Position numbers and translations under genes: made by a program. This document shows, piece after piece, positions 1-6,748 of a stretch of 13,547 nucleotides of DNA (position 1 is its first letter; each line of letters starts with the position of its first letter). Source of the stretch: a bacterium (GTDB taxonomy: Bacteria > Eremiobacterota > Eremiobacteria > Baltobacterales > Baltobacteraceae); contig JAJYHP010000110.1 of the NCBI GenBank assembly GCA_021784715.1, positions 1 to 13,547 on the forward strand, written 5' to 3'. Under the pieces are notes generated by a model, which worked only from the letters and a program-made list of their open reading frames with translations, was not told the origin of the DNA and made no database searches.

Positions 1-1076
1 GCGACGCTCACCGAGATGGCGTAGTTGCCCAAGAGGCCGTTTGCTGAAAACAATGGATTATTCGAGCTTGAGGTAAGAACTTCGCCGGGCCCAAAACCCG
101 CGGCGACGGAACCAGCTAGGATATTCGAAATCGGGAGTGTCCGGCTCGTCGCGACTGCATCGGAGAGCGAAGCATTCCAGGAACCCAACGGGAACGATAA
201 ATCGCCGTAATTCCCATTGACGTCGATCGCGCCGGAGTGGGCGTAGGTATATCCGCTCTGGTCGAGATAACTCTGGCCGTTCAATGCGCTCTCCGTCGTG
301 CGCGTGGCATGTGCGACGGCGATCCCTACGGCTCCCGCGGTGTCTTGGAACGATCCTTTGAGCACCGACAGGCCGAATGCCCCTTGCTGCGCCGAGGCGT
401 GGTAGAGCGGGTGCATTGAGGGGGAGAGAAATGAATATGCAAGGAGATCGTTCTGTGCATCGACTTGTGCTTGGTCGAGCAAATCGCTGTCGATCGTCGA
501 TGCCGCCGAGTTCCCGACGTTCACTCCGTTGATCGTGTACGAAGTCATTGATGGATCTTGTCCGCGAATGGAGGCCGATGCCCCGAGCCCCGATGCCCCG
601 GCGGCGACGTGGATCCCCGGGATGTCGTTCATCGCTGCGCGTATATTCGAACTAACCTTGGAGAGCGAGGATTGCCGGGAGATTGTTTCGTAACTCGCGT
701 CTCTCACTCGTGCGGTAACGACACGCGCGATAACTTTCTCGGCGGGGCGCAACGCCAAATCGAGACGAACCATGCGACGAGCCTCGACCTGTACGGAGAT
801 CGCGAGCGCTCTAAAGCGTTTTTTTCTAGCAAACACCCTGTAAGCGGCAGATGGTAGATGGCGAAAGCACGTTCGCCCGCGAATATCGGTAAGTCCAACG
901 TACGATTCGCCCTTCCCGGCCCCGATGACAAAGACACGGACGTCTGCGAGCGGCTTCGTCGAAGCGGCACTTGTTGTACGGACGCAGAGTGAGCCATCGT
1001 TTGCTGCGAGGCAGCATCCCCACGATAGCGCTATAAGAGCGGTGGTCAGAATCGCGCGCGGTAGTATGCGGATCAC
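1..1076 (-). CDS. TonB-dependent receptor with carboxypeptidase-like regulatory domain, N-terminal part
   Basis: The frame is open from a GTG at 1076-1074 to the left edge (about 358 codons), so the gene is truncated by the window, not broken. Residues 1-25 form a signal peptide (basic start, hydrophobic run, Ala-rich end). Residues about 40-110 match a carboxypeptidase regulatory-like beta-sandwich (motifs PLADVRV, VGLTDIRGR, LDLALRPAEK). Residues about 135-240 look like a TonB plug (AAMNDIPGIHV, then IRGQDPSMTSYTINGVNVG). The rest, rich in Gly, Ser and Asn, fits the start of the barrel. The family forms outer-membrane channels that import ligands using TonB energy; the ligand is not readable here. 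The GTG overlaps the TGA of the preceding secreted-protein gene (GTGA), implying translational coupling. No other start lies upstream in frame. The family call is firm; the exact start is less certain. Confidence 0.85.
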   Translation of the reverse strand, partial: MIRILPRAILTTALIALSWGCCLAANDGSLCVRTTSAASTKPLADVRVFVIGAGKGESYVGLTDIRGRTCFRHLPSAAYRVFARKKRFRALAISVQVEARRMVRLDLALRPAEKVIARVVTARVRDASYETISRQSSLSKVSSNIRAAMNDIPGIHVAAGASGLGASASIRGQDPSMTSYTINGVNVGNSAASTIDSDLLDQAQVDAQNDLLAYSFLSPSMHPLYHASAQQGAFGLSVLKGSFQDTAGAVGIAVAHATRTTESALNGQSYLDQSGYTYAHSGAIDVNGNYGDLSFPLGSWNASLSDAVATSRTLPISNILAGSVAAGFGPGEVLTSSSNNPLFSANGLLGNYAISVSV

Positions 1077-1771
1077 TGCTCGCGTTGGATCGTCGTGATA
1101 ATTGTCGTCGGTAGTATCTGATGTCCCACGTGAAGGTCTATGCGGATGGTCATCCGTTCGTACCGAAGAAGAAAATCGCTAAAATCGGAGACCGCCTGCC
1201 ACGAGGTCGTCGTTCTCGTCGAAACCGGCTGACCGGTGTCGTCATCGATTACCGTTTGCAATTTGGGCAGGCCGACACCGGTTTCTCTCAGTTGCAGAGT
1301 GTCTTTTGTCACGTTCGTCGCGGTGACGCGGGCCGAGCCGGAAGGCCAGTACTGCCAGACGGTTCGTGCTTTGCATCTCCATTGCGATCCGGTGGCGAGC
1401 TCCGCGGGAAGCTGACAATATCGCGCCGCATCAACCGTGAGAAAATCGTGTGGACGCTCGGTCCTGCCTGGGTATAGCCAACCGGCACCGTCGGCGACGA
1501 TCTCTTTAACGACGGGCGGATGTCCGGGTCTCCTGTACATGATGCGCGCCGAGTACCCGGTCCGCGAGACCGAGAGGATCTTCACGGCCATCATTTCGTG
1601 AATCGTCGGCGAGCTTGTGACGGCCATGGTGCGTTCGTAGCGGAAGATCGCGCCGGGTCGGATGGCGCTTGGGACAACGGCGAGCGATTCGGGGGCTACA
1701 ACAGGCGATGCGGCGATCAGCGCCACGGCCGCGAAAGATAGCGAGAAAATACGAGAATAGCGTGGAATCAT
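1073..1771 (-). CDS. Secreted protein of unknown function, partner of TonB receptor
   Basis: This is a 232-residue protein with an N-terminal signal peptide (MIPRYSRIF, then a hydrophobic Ala-rich segment ending near SPVVA) and no other obvious membrane segment. The mature part is beta-rich in appearance, with two cysteines (YCQLP and WRCK) that could form a disulfide once exported. I recognise no family. The ATG at 1771 is chosen because AAGAAGG lies about 8 bases upstream. An in-frame ATG at 1789 would add MKKATF but lacks a Shine-Dalgarno sequence, and the still earlier ATG at 1864 would bury the signal peptide. It lies downstream of the four-cysteine microprotein gene and its TGA overlaps the GTG of the TonB receptor gene, so all three are probably one transcript. 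By context it may be a periplasmic or surface partner of the receptor; that is inference. Confidence 0.7.
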   Translation of the reverse strand: MIPRYSRIFSLSFAAVALIAASPVVAPESLAVVPSAIRPGAIFRYERTMAVTSSPTIHEMMAVKILSVSRTGYSARIMYRRPGHPPVVKEIVADGAGWLYPGRTERPHDFLTVDAARYCQLPAELATGSQWRCKARTVWQYWPSGSARVTATNVTKDTLQLRETGVGLPKLQTVIDDDTGQPVSTRTTTSWQAVSDFSDFLLRYERMTIRIDLHVGHQILPTTIITTIQREQ

Positions 1772-1809
1772 GAAGGTTGCCTTCTTCATTATCGTAGTAA
1801 GAATGGGAT

Positions 1810-1842
1810 CGCGCGCCATCCCGGGTTTCGAGATGGCGCGCG
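1810..1842 (-). terminator. Strong hairpin between microprotein gene and next gene (attenuator candidate)
   Basis: An 11-bp perfect inverted repeat, CGCGCGCCATC at 1810-1820 pairing with GATGGCGCGCG at 1832-1842, has an 11-base loop. It begins 10 bases after the stop codon of the microprotein gene. The bases that follow on the minus strand (ATCCCATTCTTAC) are only moderately T-rich, so this is more likely a leaky terminator or mRNA-stabilising stem than a full stop. Confidence 0.6.
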
Positions 1843-1851
1843 TGGATGTCA

Positions 1852-2034
1852 TCAATCGAGGCAATTATTGTACCTATGGGCGATGTAATAACCGCCCGTG
1901 CCATTGTTATGATACGAGCAGTATATTACGGTAAAGCAGCCATTGGTCTGTGCGAAGCACGCCCGTGCCTGTGCGGCGGCCCCAACGGTTACCGATAGAG
2001 AAAGGATCGCACCGGCGATGATTTTCTTGAACAA
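1852..2034 (-). CDS. Small secreted four-cysteine protein (microprotein)
   Basis: This gene encodes 60 residues starting at a TTG (2034-2032) preceded by GGAGG with 8 bases of spacing. The longer reading from 2049 would begin inside that Shine-Dalgarno sequence. Residues 1-25 are a clear signal peptide (FKKII, hydrophobic Ala/Leu/Val core, AAAQARA). The mature part of about 35-39 residues carries four cysteines (C26, C33, C39, C58), aromatic residues and a Gly/Asn turn (HNNGTGGYY), as in disulfide-stabilised secreted peptides. It is the first gene of a minus-strand operon with a secreted protein and a TonB-dependent receptor. I recognise no family. It could be a signalling, toxin-like or ligand-binding peptide, or an unusual structural fragment. 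The coding call rests on the Shine-Dalgarno sequence, the signal peptide and the operon position. Confidence 0.65.
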   Translation of the reverse strand: MFKKIIAGAILSLSVTVGAAAQARACFAQTNGCFTVIYCSYHNNGTGGYYIAHRYNNCLD

Positions 2035-2052
2035 GATCCGGTCCTCCAATTT

Positions 2053-2091
2053 TCAGTAGATAGTTCTTTCGCCCAAACGAGCCCCTTTCAT
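2053..2091 (-). CDS. Possible 12-residue leader peptide ORF
   Basis: A tiny ORF (MKGARLGERTIY, then TGA) follows AAAGGAG at a spacing of 5 bases, better than many start sites in this window. It ends 3 bases before the AT-rich lead-in to the GGAGG of the microprotein gene. It may be a leader peptide that sets translation of the operon, or chance. There is no repeated regulatory codon and no obvious attenuator pair. Confidence 0.25.
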   Translation of the reverse strand: MKGARLGERTIY

Positions 2092-2228
2092 TGAGGCTCC
2101 TTTCCGGCGATGGCCGTTCGACTTATCCCCCCCCCCAGGCATCCTCCTGAACTGCTTTACATTAAGGCCGGGGGAGGCGTAGGCTCGAACCACGTGGTTT
2201 TTAGCGATCGGGTAACGAACGGGGGCGC
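2092..2228. promoter_or_regulatory. Divergent intergenic region with C10 tract and CACGTG palindrome
   Basis: The region lies between the minus-strand microprotein operon and the plus-strand gamma-glutamyltransferase gene. It holds ten consecutive C (2127-2136) and a 12-bp perfect palindrome AACCACGTGGTT (2188-2199). A weak minus-strand -10-like TAATGT sits near 2158-2163. I cannot place a convincing -35 for either gene. The palindrome is a candidate operator. Confidence 0.4.
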
Positions 2229-3980
2229 ATGAGAAATGCTGCAACCCTCGCTCGCCCGCTGCTCGCCGCGCTCTCGGCGCTCGCATTGCTCGCCGTCGGC
2301 CCCTGGCCGCGCCCGAAGATGCCGATCTCGCCGCCGATGGGGATCGGCCGGCACGGCATGGTGGTGACCGAACAACGCTACGCCTCGCAGGTTGGGCTCG
2401 ACGTCCTCAAGCACGGCGGCAATGCCGTCGATGCGGCAGTTGCGGTCGCCTACGCGCTCGCGGTCGTCGATCCGTGCTGCGGCAATATCGGCGGCGGCGG
2501 TTTCATGTTGGTGCGCATGCACGACGGGCGCAGCGCGTTCATCGATTTTCGCGAGGTCGCACCGGCGCGCGCAACGCCCTCGATGTATCTCGACAAGCAC
2601 GGCAACGTCGTGCCCGGTCGCTCGACGAAGGGCTGGCTCTCGATCGGCGTTCCCGGAACGGTGGCGGGCATGGAGACCGCGCGCAAACGCTTCGGCACGA
2701 TGTCGCGCGCGGCGTTGATGGCGCCCGCGATCGCGCTGGCGAAAGACGGGTTCGCGTTTACCGGCGGCGATCTGATACCGTTCCACGGTTCGCTCGCCGA
2801 GGGGTATAGCGGCGCCTACACCTTTGCGAAGCAGCCGAACCTGCGCGCGATCTGGATGCCGAACGGACACCTTCCGGTTCCCGGGCAAGTGGTGAAGCAG
2901 CCGGAGCTCGCGCGTACGCTCGAAGAGATTTCGCGCGGTGGAGCGGCGGCATTCTATCGCGGTCCGATTGCGCGCGCGATCGTTGCAGCGAGCAACGCCC
3001 ACGGCGGTATTCTCTCGATGCGCGATTTCGCCGATTACCACACGGTCGTCAGCACGCCGACCGTTTGCGATTATCACGGCTACAAAATCATCTCGTCACC
3101 GCCGCCGAGTTCGGGCGGCGTGACGATCTGCGAGATCTTGCATATCGTCGCACCCTATCCGTTCACGCAGTGGGGCTGGCATTCCATCAAAGAGACGCAC
3201 TATCTCGTCGAGGCGGAGCGGCGCGCGTACGCCGATCGCAACGCATATCTCGGCGACCCAGCCTTCGGCGCCGAACCGATCGCGCAATTACTCTCGCAAT
3301 CGTACGCGGCGAAATTACGCGCGCAGATTCTCCCCGATCGCGCGACCCCTTCGAGCAAGGTGCACCCCGGGCTCGGAGTACATTGGCACGAGCATCGCGA
3401 CACCACGCACTTCTCGATCGTCGACCGTTGGGGAAACGCCGTCGGCGTTACGTACACGCTCAACGATTGGTTCGGCGCGGGAGTCATGGCCGGAACGACC
3501 GGCTTCTTCCTCAACGACGAGATGGATGATTTCACCTCGAAGCCCGGCGTGCCGAACATGTACGGTTTAGTGCAGGGGAGAGTCAACGCTATCGAGCCGT
3601 TCAAACACCCGCTCTCCTCGATGTCGCCGACCATCGTGCTGCGCGGCGGCAAACTCTTTATGGTGACGGGCAGCCCCGGCGGCTCGCGGATCATTACCAT
3701 TACGCTGGAGACGATCCTCAACGCGGTTGATTTCGGCATGGACGCGATGCAGGCGGTCGATGCGCCGCGGATCCACATGCAGTGGCTTCCCGACGAGATT
3801 CAATACGAGCCGGGGGCATTCGCGCCGACCGTCATGCTCGCACTCGAAAAAGAGGGCTATCGCTTGAAGCAAATTCCCACCTGGGGCTCGGCGCAAGCGA
3901 TTATCGTCGATCCGAAAACCGGCATGCTCGAGGGCGGAAGCGACCGTCGCCACCCCGCCGGCGCCGCGCTCGGGTACTAA
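2229..3980 (+). CDS. ggt: Gamma-glutamyltransferase (glutathione hydrolase) precursor
   Basis: The protein has 583 residues, the usual length of bacterial GGT. It cleaves the gamma-glutamyl bond of glutathione and related peptides in the periplasm and transfers the glutamyl group to water or an amino acid. A signal peptide spans residues 1-25. The proenzyme self-cleaves before the nucleophile T392 (motif DTTHFSIVD), giving a large and a small subunit. Aligned by eye to the E. coli enzyme, the substrate residues are present: R108 (FREVAP, equivalent to R114), T410 and N412 (TYTLN), E431 and D434 (NDEMDDF), S463 and S464 (PLSSMSP), and the oxyanion glycines G484-G485 (SPGGS). All key residues are intact, so it should be active. 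It stands alone on the plus strand, divergent from the microprotein operon and convergent with hicAB. The start ATG at 2229 has only a poor Shine-Dalgarno (GGGGG). Confidence 0.95.
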   Translation: MRNAATLARPLLAALSALALLAVGPWPRPKMPISPPMGIGRHGMVVTEQRYASQVGLDVLKHGGNAVDAAVAVAYALAVVDPCCGNIGGGGFMLVRMHDGRSAFIDFREVAPARATPSMYLDKHGNVVPGRSTKGWLSIGVPGTVAGMETARKRFGTMSRAALMAPAIALAKDGFAFTGGDLIPFHGSLAEGYSGAYTFAKQPNLRAIWMPNGHLPVPGQVVKQPELARTLEEISRGGAAAFYRGPIARAIVAASNAHGGILSMRDFADYHTVVSTPTVCDYHGYKIISSPPPSSGGVTICEILHIVAPYPFTQWGWHSIKETHYLVEAERRAYADRNAYLGDPAFGAEPIAQLLSQSYAAKLRAQILPDRATPSSKVHPGLGVHWHEHRDTTHFSIVDRWGNAVGVTYTLNDWFGAGVMAGTTGFFLNDEMDDFTSKPGVPNMYGLVQGRVNAIEPFKHPLSSMSPTIVLRGGKLFMVTGSPGGSRIITITLETILNAVDFGMDAMQAVDAPRIHMQWLPDEIQYEPGAFAPTVMLALEKEGYRLKQIPTWGSAQAIIVDPKTGMLEGGSDRRHPAGAALGY

Positions 3981-3996
3981 GAAAGGCTGCGCCGCC

Positions 3997-4203
3997 CTAC
4001 GCTACCTCGGCAAATACCACGGCCGACGCGGTCGGTACGGGCAGCCCGTCCTCTCGCATCCCCTCGATATGAAGTTCTATTGCGTCACGAATGTTCTGCT
4101 GGGTCTCCTCAAGCGTCTCACCGGTTGCGACGCATCCGGGCAGATCGGGGACGTATGCCGAGAAGTTCCGCTCGCCTCGCTCGATGATCACTGGATATTT
4201 CAC
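3997..4203 (-). CDS. hicB: HicB-type antitoxin
   Basis: The gene encodes 68 residues from a GTG at 4203 (MKYPVIIERG) whose bases overlap the hicA stop codon as GTGA. The longer in-frame ATG at 4236 would add 11 residues that are only the hicA end read in another frame. The sequence is the partial RNase H-like fold of HicB: the YPVIIERG strand, FSAYVPDLPGCVATGETLEE, then a helix INLHIEGM-like (IELHIEGMREDG). HicB binds and neutralises HicA. This is the short form; there is no room for a C-terminal helix-turn-helix or ribbon-helix-helix DNA-binding domain, so autoregulation by HicB alone is not expected. It follows hicA, the common gene order, and ends 16 bp from the convergent end of ggt. Confidence 0.9.
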   Translation of the reverse strand: MKYPVIIERGERNFSAYVPDLPGCVATGETLEETQQNIRDAIELHIEGMREDGLPVPTASAVVFAEVA

Positions 4204-4385
4204 TTCCAACCTGCCTGTCGTTGAATGGAGCGCCACGTTCCTTCCTGAAGTTCGTCGCTCTCACGACCGGGTACTGTCACTCGACCCGGCTTGGATGGGT
4301 GCTTGAATTGACGGTGGCTACCGCGGGTTGCGACGAGAACCCACCCGTCCTCCGATAAGCGTCGCAGAACCTCACGAATACGCAC
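4200..4385 (-). CDS. hicA: HicA-type mRNA interferase toxin
   Basis: From a GTG at 4385 the product is 61 residues, the normal HicA length. HicA is a small double-stranded-RNA-binding-fold ribonuclease that cleaves mRNA when free of HicB. The family pattern is clear: IREVLRRLSEDGWVL, then ATRGSHRQFKHPSKPGRVTVP with the catalytic histidine at H24, then GTWRSIQRQAGW. The start is uncertain: a GTG at 4394 (adding 3 residues) is equally possible and neither has a good Shine-Dalgarno. The open frame continues upstream to 4613, but that part is antisense to the transketolase gene and unlike HicA. Translation is coupled to hicB through GTGA. The pair is complete and looks functional; it is divergent from the transketolase genes. 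Confidence 0.88.
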   Translation of the reverse strand: MRIREVLRRLSEDGWVLVATRGSHRQFKHPSKPGRVTVPGRESDELQEGTWRSIQRQAGWK

Positions 4386-4428
4386 CGGCGTCACGTATGG
4401 GTTCGCCACGCCCTCAGGCGTTGCCCGT

Positions 4429-4479
4429 GGCGGCACCCGGCCCCGACCTTCCCGCGAGGGCCCAAGGGGCGGCACCTGG
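4429..4479. repeat. Two imperfect 12-bp direct repeats in hicA-tkt intergenic region
   Basis: GGCGGCACCCGG (4429-4440) and GGCGGCACCTGG (4468-4479) differ at one base and start 39 bp apart. The second copy runs into the extended -10 of the transketolase promoter. They could bind a regulator, or be chance in GC-rich DNA. Confidence 0.35.
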
Positions 4480-4491
4480 TATAACGCGGAC
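4477..4491 (+). promoter_or_regulatory. Extended -10 promoter of transketolase genes, leaderless mRNA predicted
   Basis: TGG-TATAAC (4477-4485) is a near-consensus extended -10. It is followed by exactly six bases (GCGGAC) and the ATG at 4492, so transcription should start on or next to the A of the start codon. No Shine-Dalgarno sequence is present and no clear -35 is seen. The thioesterase gene start at 9170 has the same geometry. Confidence 0.6.
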
Positions 4492-5349
4492 ATGCAGACG
4501 CTGACCCCCCAACGCTTGAGGGAGCTTGACCTCAAGGCGACCGACGTGCGCGAAGGCATTATTCGCGCGTTGCTCGCCGCCGGCTCCGGGCACTCCGCCG
4601 GCTCGCTCGACATGGCCGATATCTTTACCGCGCTCTACGGCCACGTCATGCGCCACCGTCCCGAGGAGCCGAATTGGCCGCAGCGCGACCGCCTGCTGCT
4701 CTCCTGCGGGCACATCGCACCGGTCCGCTACTCGGCTATGGCGAACTTCGGCTACTTTCCGGTCGAAGAGTTGCTGACGTTGCGTAAATTCGGAACGCGG
4801 CTGCAAGGACACCCGGAGCGCGTCACGCTGCCGAGCGTCGAAACGACTTCGGGGCCGTTGGGCGAAGGTCTCGCGCAGGGCGTCGGCATGGCGCAGGGCG
4901 CGAAGATGGACGGCGCCGATTTCCGCGTCTATGTCGTGACCTCCGACGCCGAACATCAGTGCGGGCTCCATTGGGAAGCGATGATGACGGCGGCGAAATT
5001 CAAACTCGACAATCTGCTCTGCATCATCGATCGCAATTTCATTCAGATCGACGGCAGCACCGAAGAGATCATGCCGCTCGAACCGCTCGCCGATAAATAT
5101 CGCGCCTTTAACTGGGAAGTCTTCGAATGCGACGGCCACGATATCGCCGCGTTCGTCGCGACCGTCGAACGCGCGCACGCCGTTGTCGGCAAGCCGCAGG
5201 TCATCATCGCGAAAACGATTCCGGGCAAGGGCGTGAGCTACATGGAAGGCGATTACACCTGGCACGGAAAGCCGCCGAACGCCGACCAAGCAAAAACCGC
5301 ACTCGCCGAGCTCGCGGCTACGCGGGAGAGGATACTCGCGCATGTCTAA
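4492..5349 (+). CDS. Transketolase, N-terminal (pyrophosphate-binding) subunit
   Basis: The 285 residues form the PP domain of a split transketolase, which with the C-terminal subunit moves two-carbon ketol units between sugar phosphates (pentose phosphate or Calvin cycle) in the cytoplasm. Visible family motifs are GHSAGSLDMADIFTALYG (residues 33-50), LSCGHIAPVRYS (70-81), the GPLGEGLAQGVGMA stretch (121-134), the thiamine diphosphate-Mg motif D152-A-E154 to N182 (SDAEHQCG through IIDRN), DGHD (214-217) and KTIPGKGVSYME (241-252). The Mg ligands D152 and N182 are kept, but the usual GDGE is SDAE and the usual EGQ is QCG, an unusual variant. Its stop overlaps the start of the C subunit by 8 bases. 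Expression is probably leaderless from the -10 at 4480. Confidence 0.93.
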   Translation: MQTLTPQRLRELDLKATDVREGIIRALLAAGSGHSAGSLDMADIFTALYGHVMRHRPEEPNWPQRDRLLLSCGHIAPVRYSAMANFGYFPVEELLTLRKFGTRLQGHPERVTLPSVETTSGPLGEGLAQGVGMAQGAKMDGADFRVYVVTSDAEHQCGLHWEAMMTAAKFKLDNLLCIIDRNFIQIDGSTEEIMPLEPLADKYRAFNWEVFECDGHDIAAFVATVERAHAVVGKPQVIIAKTIPGKGVSYMEGDYTWHGKPPNADQAKTALAELAATRERILAHV

Positions 5350-6358
5350 CACGCAAACGCTCGATCGCGCCGCGCAGGCGATGGCGCTGGTCGATTATCG
5401 CGATGCGGCAAACCTCAAGCAACTGCCGACGCGCAACGGCTTCGGTGAAGGGCTGCTCGAAGCGGCGCAGGCGAACCGCAACGTGATCGGTATCTGTGCC
5501 GACCTCTCGGAATCGACGCGTTTCGAAGCGCTCAAGAAAGCACTCCCGGAGCAATATTTAGAGATCGGCGTCGCCGAGCAAATGCTCGTTGCAATGGCCG
5601 GCGGGCTCGCCGCGGTCGGCAAGATTCCCTGGATCGCCAGCTACGCGATGTTTAACCCCGGGCGTTCGTGGGAGCAAGTCCGCACCATCATGGCGCTCAA
5701 TCAGAGCAACGTGAAGATCGCGGGCGCGCATGCCGGCGTCTCGGTCGGCCCCGACGGGGCGACGCATCAAGCGATCGAAGATATCGCGATCATGCGGGTG
5801 ATTCCGCACATGTTCGTCGTCGTGCCCTGCGACAGCGTGCAGACGAAGAAAGCGACGCTCGCGCTCTCGCAGACCTTCGGCCCGACCTATCTGCGATTCG
5901 CCCGCGAGAAATCGGCGATCGTCACCAGCGAAGCGACGCCGTTCGAGATCGGCAAGGCGCAAGTCTTCCGCGAGGGCACCGATGTCGCGATCGTCGCTTG
6001 CGGCATTCTCGTCTATAACGCGTTAATGGCCGCCGATAAGCTTTCGCGCGAACGGGGCATCGAATGTCGCGTCGTCAACAACCATACCGTGAAGCCGATG
6101 GACGAAGCGGCGATTCTCGACGCGGCGAAAACCTGCGGTGCGGTCGTGACGGTCGAAGAGCACCAGATTCACGGCGGAATGGGTTCGCGCGTGGCGGAGA
6201 TTCTCTCCGCGCAGCACCCGACGCCGATCGAGTTTATCGGCGTCAACGACCGCTTCGGTCAATCCGGCGATCCGGTCGAGCTGATCGAATACTACGGCAT
6301 GGGCAGCGCGGCGATCGAAGCCGCGGTGCTGCGCGCGCACGCACGCAAACGCACGTAG
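5342..6358 (+). CDS. Transketolase, C-terminal (pyrimidine-binding) subunit
   Basis: The 338 residues form the second half of the split transketolase, containing the pyrimidine-binding domain and the C-terminal transketolase domain. Key features are the glutamate that activates thiamine diphosphate in EIGVAEQ (E79), the AGxSVGPDGATHQAIEDIA stretch with H142 (residues 131-149), PCDSVQTKKAT, PTYLRFAREK, and the C-terminal domain with VVNNHTVKPMDEAAI, VTVEEHQIHGGMGSRVAE and FGQSGDPVELIEYYG. The ATG at 5342 lies 8 bases inside the end of the N-subunit gene, which ensures coupled 1:1 synthesis. The overall pattern could also suggest a deoxyxylulose-phosphate synthase-like or other two-subunit transketolase; substrate specificity cannot be read from sequence. 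The about 30-residue N-terminal extension before the first domain is normal for this split form. Confidence 0.93.
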   Translation: MSNTQTLDRAAQAMALVDYRDAANLKQLPTRNGFGEGLLEAAQANRNVIGICADLSESTRFEALKKALPEQYLEIGVAEQMLVAMAGGLAAVGKIPWIASYAMFNPGRSWEQVRTIMALNQSNVKIAGAHAGVSVGPDGATHQAIEDIAIMRVIPHMFVVVPCDSVQTKKATLALSQTFGPTYLRFAREKSAIVTSEATPFEIGKAQVFREGTDVAIVACGILVYNALMAADKLSRERGIECRVVNNHTVKPMDEAAILDAAKTCGAVVTVEEHQIHGGMGSRVAEILSAQHPTPIEFIGVNDRFGQSGDPVELIEYYGMGSAAIEAAVLRAHARKRT

Positions 6359-6363
6359 CGCGG

Positions 6364-6735
6364 TTGACCGATCGAATCGCACGGGCGATCTGGATCGCGG
6401 CACTCGTCGCCTCGGTCGCCTTCGTCTTTTTCGCCTACGGTCGGCTCCCATCAACCATTCCGACGCATTTCGATATCCGTTTCAAACCGGAAAATTACGG
6501 GCCCAAGTGGACGTTACTCTTGCTGCCGGTGGTTCAAATTGCTCTAGGGAGCTTTCTATCGCTGATGAAGCGACTGCCGATAACCTGGAATTCTATGTAC
6601 GATCCGGCCAAACCCGAAGACGAACCGCGCCTTCCTGCGCTCACGGCTACCGTCGTCGAGTGGTCGATGGCACTTTCCGGCGTCGTTTTTCTTGCAATCG
6701 AGATCGCTATCGTTCGTGCCGTCGGGCTTCGGTAA
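6364..6735 (+). CDS. DUF1648-type small membrane protein
   Basis: The gene encodes 123 residues from a TTG at 6364, only 5 bases after the transketolase stop and without a clear Shine-Dalgarno, so its translation is probably coupled. There are three predicted membrane segments (about 8-25, 49-67, 96-120). Between the first two is the DUF1648 signature, LPSTIPTHFDIRFKPENYG followed by PK at residues 47-48, which corresponds to the LPxxIPxHFxxxGxPDxWG consensus. The second segment starts with the charged-Trp pattern typical of the family. DUF1648 domains occur at the N-terminus of SdpI-like immunity proteins and in stand-alone membrane proteins of unknown role; this one lacks the extra SdpI helices. 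Association with transketolase is positional only. Confidence 0.7.
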   Translation: MTDRIARAIWIAALVASVAFVFFAYGRLPSTIPTHFDIRFKPENYGPKWTLLLLPVVQIALGSFLSLMKRLPITWNSMYDPAKPEDEPRLPALTATVVEWSMALSGVVFLAIEIAIVRAVGLR

Positions 6736-6748
6736 GGATGTTTTGAAA

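Noticed and set aside
558..857. Plus-strand 99-codon frame
   Set aside because: It is antisense to the continuous TonB receptor frame, which has clear domain motifs.
2188..2199. AACCACGTGGTT and, at 8296-8305, GTCACGTGAC as a shared regulon motif
   Set aside because: The two share only the CACGTG core, which is frequent by chance in GC-rich DNA; kept only as possible local operators.
2157..3077. Long minus-strand open frame (306 codons) opposite ggt
   Set aside because: It is antisense to a fully convincing gamma-glutamyltransferase, is Arg/His/Ala-rich without any motif, and reflects GC-rich codon use on the other strand.
4414..5352. Minus-strand open frame (312 codons) opposite the transketolase N gene
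   Set aside because: Composition is typical of an antisense shadow, and the plus strand carries a clear transketolase subunit.
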